Positions 49,289-58,236 of a stretch of 64,000 bases of DNA are shown here, in pieces (position 1 is the first letter of the stretch; every line of letters starts with the position of its first letter). This stretch comes from CF-39 sp035651155 (GTDB lineage: Bacteria; Chloroflexota; Limnocylindria; P2-11E). Under the pieces are notes generated by a model, which had not been told where the DNA came from, ran no database searches, and was given only the letters and a program-made list of their open reading frames with translations. The stretch lies in NCBI GenBank assembly GCA_035651155.1, contig DASRGG010000005.1:1-64000 (forward strand), written 5' to 3'. The translations under genes and the position numbers were made by a program.

Positions 49289-50599
49289 TCAAGACCGCCC
49301 CATAAAGCGGAGATCGGGGTCGTCGCGCAGTGCTCGAGACGCATCGATGATCCCGACGCAGTCGATGATCACCGGCCGCCGCATGCGCCGCCGGACCGAC
49401 GCGGGATCGAGCGCGCGTATCTCGTCCGAGTCCGTGAGGATCACAAGACAGTCGGCGCCGACGACCGTTTCTTCCGGGGACGACGCCAGTCCGACGGCAT
49501 GATCGTGACCGAGCACGCGCTCCAGATCGTCCTTCGTGACGATCGGATCCCAAGCGCGAACCGCCGCACGGCCACGCATGCGTTCGATCAGCCGTAGCGA
49601 GGCGGCATTCTTCAGGGAGCGCGTGCCCTTCTTGTACGCCAGCCCCCAGATGGCGATTGTCGGCTTACGCCCGCTGCTCGTCGCGAGGACATCATCCAAC
49701 CTCCGGAGCACCCACTCGAATCGTCGCTCGTTGTGTGCGGCAAGCGCGGTGAGCAGCGTGAGATCGACGTCATGGGTTCGACCGATGGCGCGAAGCGTCT
49801 CGAGGTCGCGTTCGAGATTGCCACCCGCTATCCCCAGACCCGGACGCAGGTACGCCGCGGGCCCGATACGCGCATCCAGTCGCAGCGCCGGCACGATCTG
49901 GCTCCAGTCCGCGCCGACCGCCTCACACAGATCGGCCATCGTGTTGGCGTACGTGACCGAACCGATGAGGTAGAGGTTGATGGCGGTCTTCGCGAGCTCC
50001 GCGCTCTCGTACGACATCTCGAGGATCGGACAGCCGAATCGCTCCAGCGCTTCGCGGAGCGCCGGTGCGATCGGCTCACGCGCATCGGCGGCTCCGACGA
50101 TGAAGCGCTCCGGTCGAGTGGCGCGACGGACCGCATCGCCGAGGACGAGCGTCTCGACGACGTAGTGCAGACGGAAGCGGAGGTCCGGCCGCTGCCGCAC
50201 GAGCCGATCGCCGAGGGCTCGTGTGTAGCCAGGCGCCACCTGGCTCATCAACACGATGGTCACGTCCTGCGCGAGATGCGGTATCGCGGCCCCGATCAGG
50301 TCCGTGATCACACCGACGTCGCTGCGCCCGTCGTCATCGGTCGGAACGTCGCGCGAGACGACGACCATGGCGCAGCCCGCGACCTCGTCCAACCGCGCGG
50401 AATAGCGCAGCCGCTCGCGGGCGCTCGCGATCAGCTCAGGCAACCCCAGCTCATGTACGGGTGGCTCGCCGTGCGACAGGGCCGAAACGAGATCCGCGTC
50501 CGGATCGATCGCCACGACCGATAAGCCTCGCGCCGCCCACGCCGCGCTCGAGACGATCCCCAGGTGAGACAGCCCGAGGAACGCCACGCGGTCGCTCAA
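49289..50599 (-). CDS. UDP-glucose/GDP-mannose dehydrogenase homologue lacking the catalytic Cys
   Basis: A 436-residue homologue of nucleotide-sugar 6-dehydrogenases. The Rossmann loop is GLSHLG (9-14) instead of GxGYVG. The substrate region has ESAELAKTAINLY (Lys204, Asn208) and the central helix. The active-site block PGLGIAGGN (253-261) aligns with PGxGFGGSC, so the Cys that forms the thioester intermediate is Asn261. A four-electron oxidation to a uronic acid is therefore unlikely; a binding, two-electron or other role is possible. The TTG start at 50599 overlaps the stop of the oxidoreductase as TTGA. Length is normal and the frame is intact. Confidence 0.8.
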   Translation of the reverse strand: MSDRVAFLGLSHLGIVSSAAWAARGLSVVAIDPDADLVSALSHGEPPVHELGLPELIASARERLRYSARLDEVAGCAMVVVSRDVPTDDDGRSDVGVITDLIGAAIPHLAQDVTIVLMSQVAPGYTRALGDRLVRQRPDLRFRLHYVVETLVLGDAVRRATRPERFIVGAADAREPIAPALREALERFGCPILEMSYESAELAKTAINLYLIGSVTYANTMADLCEAVGADWSQIVPALRLDARIGPAAYLRPGLGIAGGNLERDLETLRAIGRTHDVDLTLLTALAAHNERRFEWVLRRLDDVLATSSGRKPTIAIWGLAYKKGTRSLKNAASLRLIERMRGRAAVRAWDPIVTKDDLERVLGHDHAVGLASSPEETVVGADCLVILTDSDEIRALDPASVRRRMRRPVIIDCVGIIDASRALRDDPDLRFMGRS

Positions 50600-51498
50600 C
50601 GGACCCCGCCCGCGCACGATCGCAGACACTCGGAGACCCACCAGTCTTCGGCCCCGGAGGACGCCTTCGCTTGGGCCCGCTCCTCAAAGAGGGTGATGTC
50701 TTGCTCCCAGCTCAGGTCCGGGCCCTCGTCGCGGAAGGTCGACTCGCGCGGCACTCCGCTGGGGAACACACGCTCGCGTACGGACAGCTCGCACGGACCC
50801 CACTTGCGCATCCCGTCGAGATGGAGCGAGCCACGCGAGCCGACGAGGTCGATGCGGAACTGGTTCTTCCAAGAGAGATACGAGACGTCCAGCACGAGCC
50901 GCCCATCGTCGCTTCCGAGCACCGCGTGGTCCGGACCCGTCGTCTCGTGATGCTGGGCCGTCCAGGTACGGAAGACTGGTCGCTCGTCAAGGATCCAGGC
51001 AGCAAGGTCGAACAGATGGCATGCCAGGTCCTCGATGACACCGAGCGACGTATCGCGCCAGGTCCCCTTCACGTGAGCGACCGTCCCGTTCGCCACGACC
51101 ATCCGCGCGTAGTACAGGTCGCCGATGGCGCCGCCGTGATACAGCTCGCGAAGCCGCACGACGGAGGGCTCGAATCGGTAGTTGTACGACGTGTACCAGC
51201 AGACGCCGTGCTCGCGCGCCAGATGCTCGAGCCGCTCGAGCGTGCTCCGATCCGGGATGACGAGCGGCTTCTCGACGAGCACGAACTTGCCGAGTCCGAG
51301 GAGGTGCTCCACGAGCGCGAGCTTCGCGTCCGACGGCACGGCGAGCACCGCCGCGTCGAAGCTCGCCGGATCGCACTGCGCGACGTCCCGATGGTCCGCC
51401 TCGGGGACGTACGGATCGACCGTCGCGACGCATCGCCGTCCAAGCAGCGCCCTTCGGCGCCGGCCGATATTGCCGAGCCCGACGACGAGGTACCGCAA
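50596..51498 (-). CDS. Gfo/Idh/MocA-family oxidoreductase
   Basis: A 300-residue NAD(P) enzyme. It opens YLVVGLGNIGRRRRALL, then KFVLVEKPLVI (the EKP motif), VCWYTSYNYRFEPSVVRLRELY, and GVIEDLACHLFDLAAWIL, with the conserved Asp and His of the active site. Such enzymes oxidise or reduce sugar hydroxyls, often on NDP-sugars. A TTG at 51498 gives the compact domain and lies 4 nt after the upstream stop; longer frames run into the HldE-like gene. It is one of several redox enzymes in this tightly packed operon. Confidence 0.82.
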   Translation of the reverse strand: MRYLVVGLGNIGRRRRALLGRRCVATVDPYVPEADHRDVAQCDPASFDAAVLAVPSDAKLALVEHLLGLGKFVLVEKPLVIPDRSTLERLEHLAREHGVCWYTSYNYRFEPSVVRLRELYHGGAIGDLYYARMVVANGTVAHVKGTWRDTSLGVIEDLACHLFDLAAWILDERPVFRTWTAQHHETTGPDHAVLGSDDGRLVLDVSYLSWKNQFRIDLVGSRGSLHLDGMRKWGPCELSVRERVFPSGVPRESTFRDEGPDLSWEQDITLFEERAQAKASSGAEDWWVSECLRSCAGGVR

Positions 51499-51502
51499 CT
51501 CG

Positions 51503-53062
51503 CTATTCGTTGGAGTAGACGGCCCGCCGCTCGAGTAGGTCGATCCGTGTCTGCACTTCGTCGGGGCGCACCGGCACGTTGCCCTGCCGCTCGCACGCGA
51601 GCGCCGCACCGATCGCACCGAGGATCGCGGCGACCACGATGTTCTTGGTCGCCACAAGCCCGAGCGCGGCCTGCGCGAGCAGCGCATCGCCGGCGCCGAT
51701 CGGATCCACGAGATGCTCCACGAAGCTGTCGATGGTGAAGAACTCGCGAGGCATCGGGCCGGCGCTGCGATAGCCGATGAGGCCCCGCTCGCCGAGCTTG
51801 AGGATGAGATAGCGGCAGCCCGCGCGACGGAAGAGCTCCGACGCTAGCGGGCGGACCGTCGAATCCTGGTCCCCCAGCGCGAAGCGCGCCTCGCGCTCGT
51901 TGGGGGTGAGCAGATCGAAAGCGGTGAAGTCGAGGATGTTCCCCCATCGGTTCGATACCTGGCTGTCCGCGACCTTGAGGACGCCCCCCGGGATCGCCGC
52001 GGCCAGGAGCGGAACGTTCTCCTTCACGAACATTCCGTGACGGAAGTCACTGAAGACCACGACGTCCGCTTTCGTCGATCGCAGCGATTCCCGGATGAAC
52101 TCGAGCGCCTTCTCTGGGATCGCGCGATTGTCGACCTGGTCCACCTGCAGCATCTTCTGACCGTCGGCGATGAAGCGCTGCTTGTACGTGGTCGGCCGCG
52201 TGTGTTCCACGAACGCGGCGCTGTGCACCCCCGCCGACTCGAGATCGTCGAGCACGAACTGCTTCAGCGCATCGTCGCCGAGCACGGTCGTGTACGTCAC
52301 CTCGGCACCGGCCGCGCGCATGTGCTTCGCGACGATCGCGGCTCCGCCCGAGAACCGCTCCGTCGATTGATGACGCACGCTGAAGGTCGGCGACTTCGGC
52401 GCGGCTCCGAGCAACGTGCAGTACGAATAGGCGTCGACGATCGTGTCGCCCACGACGTGAACGCGGTAGGAGGCGAAGCTACGCTCCGCGTTGCGCAGGT
52501 CGTCGAAGCTGATCCCCTCGGCCTGCATGAGCGCGAGCAGCTTCTCCACCTGCAGCCGGGGAGGCTGCACGGTGATCAGCGCGGACGACGAGTACGTGAC
52601 GTCGCCCGGCGTGAACAGCATCTCTCCGCCGTACGCCTCGACGGCGTCCTGCTCCTCCTGGGTCTTCGGCGGTAGCTTCGAGAAGTACTCGTACCCCTTC
52701 GCGAAGTAGTCCGGCTGGATCCGCTTGATGTTCGCGATCGGCGTGGGGTTCGAGTCGATGATCACGTAGTCGACGGTCTCCAGCGCCGCGAGGTTGAGCG
52801 CCCGCAGCTCCTGCGGGACGTACGGGCGCATCTCGGCCTTCGTGATGTGCTCGTCCGCGGTCACGCTCGCGATAAGGATGTCCGCCTTCTCCTTCGCGTA
52901 GGCGAGATGCCGCAGATGCCCCGGATGAACGATGTCGAACACCCCATGGCACATTACGACCCGCTTCGCGCGCGGGCGCGAGCCGATCTTCTTGAGCAGC
53001 TGCTCGACGGTCACGACCTTGCCTGCGTAGCTCGGCGGACGTGGCCCGGGAGTCTCGATCAC
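51503..53062 (-). CDS. Bifunctional heptose-phosphate nucleotidyltransferase/kinase, reversed HldE order
   Basis: A 519-residue two-domain protein. The N-terminal nucleotidyltransferase (about 15-165) has VVMCHGVFDIVHPGHLRHL (HxGH) and LIASVTADEHITK. The C-terminal PfkB kinase (about 205-505) has VHVVGDTIVDAYSYC, FSGGAAIVAKHMRAAGA, FSDFRHGMF and VDPIGAGDALLAQAAL with the catalytic Asp. E. coli HldE has kinase first and transferase second, so the domain order is inverted here. With GmhA and GmhB it should make a nucleotide-activated heptose. The GTG at 53062 overlaps the upstream epimerase stop as GTGA. Confidence 0.87.
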   Translation of the reverse strand: MIETPGPRPPSYAGKVVTVEQLLKKIGSRPRAKRVVMCHGVFDIVHPGHLRHLAYAKEKADILIASVTADEHITKAEMRPYVPQELRALNLAALETVDYVIIDSNPTPIANIKRIQPDYFAKGYEYFSKLPPKTQEEQDAVEAYGGEMLFTPGDVTYSSSALITVQPPRLQVEKLLALMQAEGISFDDLRNAERSFASYRVHVVGDTIVDAYSYCTLLGAAPKSPTFSVRHQSTERFSGGAAIVAKHMRAAGAEVTYTTVLGDDALKQFVLDDLESAGVHSAAFVEHTRPTTYKQRFIADGQKMLQVDQVDNRAIPEKALEFIRESLRSTKADVVVFSDFRHGMFVKENVPLLAAAIPGGVLKVADSQVSNRWGNILDFTAFDLLTPNEREARFALGDQDSTVRPLASELFRRAGCRYLILKLGERGLIGYRSAGPMPREFFTIDSFVEHLVDPIGAGDALLAQAALGLVATKNIVVAAILGAIGAALACERQGNVPVRPDEVQTRIDLLERRAVYSNE

Positions 53063-54066
53063 TTCCGCAGATACTCGAACCAGGTCTTCGTCGCCGCCTC
53101 GATCGCCTTCGGCGTCCACACCGGTGCGTCCCTCCATGCCTCGATGTCGTCCATGAGGGCGGCGACACCCGCTTCGAGTGGCACGGTCGGCTCCCAGCCA
53201 AGCACGCGGCGGATCTTGGAGATGTCCGCCCACGTGCAGTCCGGCTCGCCAGGCCGCTTCGGGACGTGCACCACCTGACAGTGCGGTCCGCCGATCAGCT
53301 CGACGAGCCGGTTCACCGTCTGGGGGTTTCCCGAGCCGAGATTGAAGATCTCACCCACCACATCTGACTCGGCCGCCAGCAAGAAAGCGCGCACCACATC
53401 GGTCACGTAGACGAAGTCCCGCGACTGCGTGCCTTCGCCGACGACCGTGAGCGGCGAGCCGTTGAGCTTCTGGGCGAGAAAGACGCCGAGGACGGCACCG
53501 TATGCGCCGGTGGTGCGGACCCGCGGTCCGTAGACGTTGAACATGCGGATCGAGACGACCGGCAGGCGATACACCCGCGACCAGTGGAGCGCCGTGAGTT
53601 CCCCGAGGTACTTGCTGAGCGCGTAGGGGTATTCGGCGCTAATCGGCGCGTCCTCGCCCGTCGGCAGCGGCGGATCCGCGCCGTAGCACGAGGACGACGC
53701 CGCGTACACCAGCTTGCGCACGCCGGCAGAGCGGGCGGCCTCGAGGACCGCGAGCGTTCCATCGACGTTCGCGTGCATGTATCGCATGGGCTGCTCGATA
53801 GACGGCACGATGTCGCCGAGCCCGGCGAAGTGGAACACGAACTGGGCGCCGGCGAAGATGCGCGGATGATGCGGGAGATCACACACGTCCAGCTCGTGGA
53901 GCTCGCAGTCCGCGCGCTGCGGGAGATCGCGGAGATTCTCTCGCCGACCGGTCGCGAGGTTGTCGACGACGCCGACACGGTATCCGCGCGAGAGGAGCAG
54001 GTCGACCATGTGGCTGCCGATGAATCCGGCACCGCCGGTGACGACCGCGTAGCGCTGCGAGGCCAC
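53059..54066 (-). CDS. NAD-dependent sugar epimerase (GalE-like SDR)
   Basis: A 335-residue extended SDR beginning with the NAD loop YAVVTGGAGFIGSHMVDLL. The catalytic region is YAASSSCYGADPPLP with EYPYALSKYLGELTAL (YxxxK intact), then RMFNVYGPRVRTTGAYGAVLGVFLAQ and SRDFVYVTDVVRAFLL. These match UDP-glucose/GlcNAc 4-epimerases and related dehydratases. It lies upstream of and overlaps the HldE-like gene, so a heptose epimerase role is possible, but the family resemblance is to 4-epimerases. Confidence 0.85.
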   Translation of the reverse strand: MASQRYAVVTGGAGFIGSHMVDLLLSRGYRVGVVDNLATGRRENLRDLPQRADCELHELDVCDLPHHPRIFAGAQFVFHFAGLGDIVPSIEQPMRYMHANVDGTLAVLEAARSAGVRKLVYAASSSCYGADPPLPTGEDAPISAEYPYALSKYLGELTALHWSRVYRLPVVSIRMFNVYGPRVRTTGAYGAVLGVFLAQKLNGSPLTVVGEGTQSRDFVYVTDVVRAFLLAAESDVVGEIFNLGSGNPQTVNRLVELIGGPHCQVVHVPKRPGEPDCTWADISKIRRVLGWEPTVPLEAGVAALMDDIEAWRDAPVWTPKAIEAATKTWFEYLRK

Positions 54067-54068
54067 CG

Positions 54069-55097
54069 CTATGCGCCGGTCGTGGCGAGCTTGCCCATCC
54101 GCTCGAGACCGGACCTCTGGATCGCTTTGACGTTGTAATACTTCGGGTCCGTGAGGGAATTGGGCAGCTTCCCGTCACGGAACGCACGGCACAGGTCGAC
54201 AACGGCATCTTCGATCGTGCGCTTGGGGACCCATCCCAGGCTGCGCTTGATCTTCTCCGACGACACGTGATACGAACGCAGATCGTCGGTCGGGGATGTC
54301 TCGATCTCGATCGGCCCGAGATGCGGCATCTCCCGCTCGACGACCTCCTTCACCATCAGCCCCAGCTCGGCGACGGTGTGGTTCTGATATCCCGCGTTGA
54401 ACGTCTCGCCCGCGATCTTCGTCGGCGCCATGTCGACGAGATCCGCGTAGAGATCGGTGATGTCCTCGATATGGATGTTCGGCCGCTTCTGCGATCCGCC
54501 GAAGATGGTGATCTTCCGCGTGTTGACGGCGAGGTTCGTGAGGATGTTGACGGTGAGGTCAAGCCGCTGCCGTGGCGAATAGCCGCAGACCGTCGCGGGC
54601 CGGAGGATAACCGTCGTGAAGTCCGGTGCCTGGAACCGCCGCAGGATCGGCTCGCATAGCCCCTTGTACTTGTTGTAGTCCGTCAGCGGTACGAGAGGCG
54701 AATCCTCGGTCACGTCCGGCGCATCGCTCACTCCGTACACGCTGGACGTCGACACGTAGATGAAGCGATCGACGCCGACCTCCTTCGACATCGACACGAG
54801 TGGCTCGAAGGCGTCGAAGTTGATCGTCTTGCTGAGCTCCGGGTTCAGCGCGAAGCTGGGGTCGTTCGAGATGCAGGCCATGTGGATGACGGCGTCACAG
54901 CCCTTGACCGCGTCTTTGAGCCCCGCCTGGTCGCGGATGTCGATCGTGCGGCACTCGAGCGCGGGGTGCCGCGGCAGCACGTCTCGGCCGAAGACGAACA
55001 GGTCGACGACGCGCACCTTGTGGCCCCGTGCGAGCAGCTTCGGAACCAGGACCGCGCCCTTGTATCCGGCGCCGCCGGTGACCAGGATCGTCTTCAA
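54069..55097 (-). CDS. NAD-dependent epimerase/dehydratase
   Basis: A 342-residue extended SDR. It starts KTILVTGGAGYKGAVLVPKLL and has VIHMACISNDPSFALNP, YVSTSSVYGVSDAP, TDYNKYKGLCEPIL with Tyr and Lys of YxxxK, LRPATVCGYSPRQRLDLTVNIL and NIHIEDITDLYADLV. The series resembles SDRs next to heptose and polysaccharide genes. The start is TTG at 55097 with GAGAGGAG 7 nt upstream, the best Shine-Dalgarno in this part. It heads the operon running down to 49289. Confidence 0.85.
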   Translation of the reverse strand: MKTILVTGGAGYKGAVLVPKLLARGHKVRVVDLFVFGRDVLPRHPALECRTIDIRDQAGLKDAVKGCDAVIHMACISNDPSFALNPELSKTINFDAFEPLVSMSKEVGVDRFIYVSTSSVYGVSDAPDVTEDSPLVPLTDYNKYKGLCEPILRRFQAPDFTTVILRPATVCGYSPRQRLDLTVNILTNLAVNTRKITIFGGSQKRPNIHIEDITDLYADLVDMAPTKIAGETFNAGYQNHTVAELGLMVKEVVEREMPHLGPIEIETSPTDDLRSYHVSSEKIKRSLGWVPKRTIEDAVVDLCRAFRDGKLPNSLTDPKYYNVKAIQRSGLERMGKLATTGA

Positions 55098-55145
55098 AAC
55101 AGCGCTCCTCTCGATCGACGCGACTGCGGTAAGAATACTTGCGCG

Positions 55146-56381
55146 GTGAGATCGACACCTCGACGACCAGACCGGCGCACGGTCGCCGACGGAACGGGCG
55201 CCACGCGCCTTCGCGCCGTCTACATCTCCCACAACAGCGTGGGCACGGCGCTCGTCCGCAGCCAGGTCCTGTCGTATCTCCGGGGGCTCGACGCGCGCGG
55301 CTTCGACACGGAGCTCATCACGTTCGAAGGCGGCGAGCCGTTCCCGGACGGCGAGTACCCGCGCGATCGCTGGCACGGGGTCGACTCCCGACGCGGTAGC
55401 TCGCTCTTGGCGAAGGCCGTCGACGTCCTCCGTGGCGTGCTGCTCGCCGTTCGCGTGACTCGTACGCGTCGCGCCTCGCTCCTGCACGCGCGCAGCTACA
55501 TCCCCGCGGCCGTGGCGGCGGTGGCCGGCGCGCTGACGCGACGCCCCTACATCTTCGACATGCGCGGGTTCCTCGGCGACGAGTACGTGGACGCGGGCTA
55601 TTGGAGCCGGACCGATACGCGCTACCGAGTCCTGCGTGTGGCAGAGACCCTGCTGCTGCGGCGGGCGGCGCACATCGTCGTGCTCACGCACGCCGCCGCG
55701 AGGGTGCTCGCGAACGATCCCCGGTACGCGAGAGCGGTCGGAGATACGCCCGTGACGGTGATCCCGTGCGCGGTGGATCTCTCGCGGTTCCGACCATCAA
55801 TCCGGCGGGGCGACGCGCCGACGCTCGTCTACAGCGGCACGCTCGGCTCGTTCTACGAGCTCGATCCGATGCTCGCGGTCTACCGCGAGGCCCGGCGACT
55901 GCTGCCGGCGCTGCGCTTCCTCATCCTCAACCGGACCGAACAGGAGGTCGTCCGCGAAGCGGTCGCGCGCGGCGGTCTTGCCGACGCGCCCATCCAGATC
56001 CGCGGCGCAGATTTCGCGGAGATGCCGGCGCTGCTCGCGGGAGCGCACGTGGGGATCGCGCTGGTGCGTCAGGCGCCGTCGAAGGTGGCCTCGTCCGCGG
56101 TGAAGATCGCGGAGTACCTCGCGTGCGGGCTGCCCGTCGTCGTCAACAGCGGGCTCGGCGACATCGACGCGCAGGTGCACGAGACCGGCGCCGGCCACGT
56201 CCTCGCATCGTACGCGTCCGAGGACATCGCGCTCGCGGCACAGGCCGTCGTCGCGCTCGCGTCTGACGACGAGGCACGCGCGCGGGCTCGCGCGCTCGCC
56301 GAGCGCGAATACGATCTCGAGTCGGGGATCGACCGCTACGCCGAGGTGTACGCGCGGCTGTCGGCCGCTTCGACCACGTGA
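55146..56381 (+). CDS. GT4-family glycosyltransferase
   Basis: A 411-residue GT-B enzyme. It has LRAVYISHNSVGTALVRSQVLSYL at the start of the acceptor domain, YIFDMRGFLGDEYVDAGYW, VTVIPCAVDLSRFRP, TLVYSGTLGSFYELDPML and a donor-site VASSAVKIAEYLACGLPVVV. The latter replaces E-x7-E with VKIAEYLACG, as in the WbuB-like subgroup. The start is GTG at 55146 behind an A/T-rich AATACT. It overlaps the converging asparagine synthetase gene by 46 bp at its 3' end. Confidence 0.83.
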   Translation: MRSTPRRPDRRTVADGTGATRLRAVYISHNSVGTALVRSQVLSYLRGLDARGFDTELITFEGGEPFPDGEYPRDRWHGVDSRRGSSLLAKAVDVLRGVLLAVRVTRTRRASLLHARSYIPAAVAAVAGALTRRPYIFDMRGFLGDEYVDAGYWSRTDTRYRVLRVAETLLLRRAAHIVVLTHAAARVLANDPRYARAVGDTPVTVIPCAVDLSRFRPSIRRGDAPTLVYSGTLGSFYELDPMLAVYREARRLLPALRFLILNRTEQEVVREAVARGGLADAPIQIRGADFAEMPALLAGAHVGIALVRQAPSKVASSAVKIAEYLACGLPVVVNSGLGDIDAQVHETGAGHVLASYASEDIALAAQAVVALASDDEARARARALAEREYDLESGIDRYAEVYARLSAASTT

Positions 56382-58216
56382 CGGTGCCAGAGCTCGAGCA
56401 TCAGGAGGCACCAGACACGCAGGCCGTTGTCCGTCGGCGAGGCGTAGAGCTCGGCGACGATCTCACGGGCGCGTCGTCGATCGACATATCCCCGCTCGGG
56501 CGCCCCGACCACGGCGTCCTCGACGAGCTCACGCAGTGGACCGCGCAGCCACCTCCCGATCGGAGCACCAAAGCCCATCTTCGATCGCTCGAGGATCTCG
56601 TCGGGCAGCGTGCCGCGCATGAGCCTCCGGAGGAGCACCTTCGACGTCCCGCCGCGGAGCTTCAGTGAGCTCGGGAGGCGCGCCATGAGCTCGACCACCT
56701 TGTGATCGAGGAACGGCGAGCGACCCTCGAGCGACGCCGCCATCGTGGCGATGTCCATCTTCACCAGCAGATCGCCCGGCAGATAGGCGCGCGTGTCGAT
56801 CGCTAGCATCTCGTCGAGCCCGTCCGTGGCGCCCGCCTCCGCACGTGACTCATCGAGCCACGCGGTCGGCTCGGGCAGATCGCGCACGCGGTCGCCGAGG
56901 ATGCGCGGGTCGTCGGCGAAGAAGCCCGTCCAGCGCCGGTACCGCTCGTGCGGTGTCATGCCGAGCGTCATCGTGAAGCGACGCGCGCGGCGCGAGCCGG
57001 GTAGCCACGCCGGCTCCGGAAGCCGGCGCGCCCCAGCCGCCGCGAGCACGCGCAGCGGGCGAGGTAGCGCATCGACGCGTCTCGCGAGGAGCGCCGCCCG
57101 GTAGCGCGTGTATCCGGCGAACAGCTCGTCTCCACCGTCCCCGTTCAGGGCCACGGTCACGTGCTGCCGCGCGGTCTTGGCCACGTAGTAGGTCGGCACG
57201 AGCGACGCGTCCGCGAACGGCTGACCGACGTGGCGCACGAGCATCGGGAGAACGGACGCGGCTTCGGGCTCGACGACGAATTCGTGGTGGTACGTGCCGA
57301 AGCGCTCGGCCACGAGTCGCGCGTAACGCAGCTCATTGTGGTCGTCGTCGGGGAATCCGACGGAGTACGTGCGCACGGCCGCGTTGCTCTCCTTCGCCAT
57401 GAAGGCGACGACCGTGCTCGAGTCGAGGCCGCCGGAGAGGAATGCCCCGAGCGGGACTTCGCTGATGAGCCGGATGCGGACCGCCTCGGCGATCGCGGCG
57501 CGCAGCCGTTCCAGCGCCTCGGCCTCCTCGATGCGCTCCTTCGGGGAGAACTCGAGACGCCAGTAGGCGCGCTCCTCGCGCAACCCGTCGGCCTTCGCGA
57601 CGAGCGTGTGGCCCGGCCGGACGCTGCGGATGGCACGAAACGCGGTCCGTGGTGCGCGGACGTAGCCGAAGCTCAGGTACTCGCGGATCGCATGGTCGTC
57701 GATGCTCCGATCGATCCCGAGCGAGAGCAGCGGAGCGATCTCGCTCGCGAACGCGAGGCCCTCGTGCGTGCTCGCGTACATGAGCGGCTTCTTGCCGAGC
57801 CGGTCGCGCGTCAGGACGAGCGTGCGCGAGCGCACGTCCCACACCGCGATGGCGAACATCCCCCGCAGCAGGCGCGGGAAGTCCGCCCCGTGCTCCTCGT
57901 ACAGATGCGGGATGACCTCGGTGTCGCTCTGCGTCTCGAGGCGGTGGCCCCGGCGCACGAGGTCGTCGCGCAGCTCCTGGTAGTTGTACAGTTCGCCGTT
58001 CTGGACGGCGAGGATCTCTCCGGTCTCGTTCCGCATCGGCTGATGTCCATGCACGACGTCGATGACCGCAAGGCGGCGACACCCGATGGCCGCCGCGTCG
58101 GACACGCCGACACCTTCCTCGTCAGGGCCACGGTGCAAGAGCTGACCGAGCATGCGACGGAGTCCCTCTTCGTTCCGGGCCGAGCCGGCACCGGTCACCC
58201 CGGCGATGCCACACAT
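56336..58216 (-). CDS. asnB: Asparagine synthetase (glutamine-hydrolysing)
   Basis: A 626-residue two-domain enzyme. The N-terminal glutaminase starts MCGIAGVTGAG, with Cys2 as nucleophile, then LLHRGPDEEGVGV and NGELYNYQELRDDL. The synthetase has PLGAFLSGGLDSSTVVAFMA, the pyrophosphate loop SGGLDSS, and NGDGGDELFAGYTRYR. All standard residues are present. In glycan clusters such enzymes often amidate a sugar carboxylate rather than aspartate. I chose the ATG of MCGIAG at 58216; a longer frame would block Cys2. TATTGT ends 8 nt upstream, sharing the gap with the divergent glycosyltransferase. Confidence 0.93.
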   Translation of the reverse strand: MCGIAGVTGAGSARNEEGLRRMLGQLLHRGPDEEGVGVSDAAAIGCRRLAVIDVVHGHQPMRNETGEILAVQNGELYNYQELRDDLVRRGHRLETQSDTEVIPHLYEEHGADFPRLLRGMFAIAVWDVRSRTLVLTRDRLGKKPLMYASTHEGLAFASEIAPLLSLGIDRSIDDHAIREYLSFGYVRAPRTAFRAIRSVRPGHTLVAKADGLREERAYWRLEFSPKERIEEAEALERLRAAIAEAVRIRLISEVPLGAFLSGGLDSSTVVAFMAKESNAAVRTYSVGFPDDDHNELRYARLVAERFGTYHHEFVVEPEAASVLPMLVRHVGQPFADASLVPTYYVAKTARQHVTVALNGDGGDELFAGYTRYRAALLARRVDALPRPLRVLAAAGARRLPEPAWLPGSRRARRFTMTLGMTPHERYRRWTGFFADDPRILGDRVRDLPEPTAWLDESRAEAGATDGLDEMLAIDTRAYLPGDLLVKMDIATMAASLEGRSPFLDHKVVELMARLPSSLKLRGGTSKVLLRRLMRGTLPDEILERSKMGFGAPIGRWLRGPLRELVEDAVVGAPERGYVDRRRAREIVAELYASPTDNGLRVWCLLMLELWHRHVVEAADSRAYTSA

Positions 58217-58223
58217 GAACCAC

Positions 58224-58230
58224 GACAATA
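58224..58230. promoter_or_regulatory. Overlapping divergent -10 hexamers (asnB / glycosyltransferase)
   Basis: TATTGT (minus, 58225-58230) lies 8 nt before the asnB ATG and GACAAT (plus, 58224-58229) lies 7 nt before the GTG at 58237. Only 20 bp separate the two starts. Confidence 0.45.
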
Positions 58231-58236
58231 TGGGCC

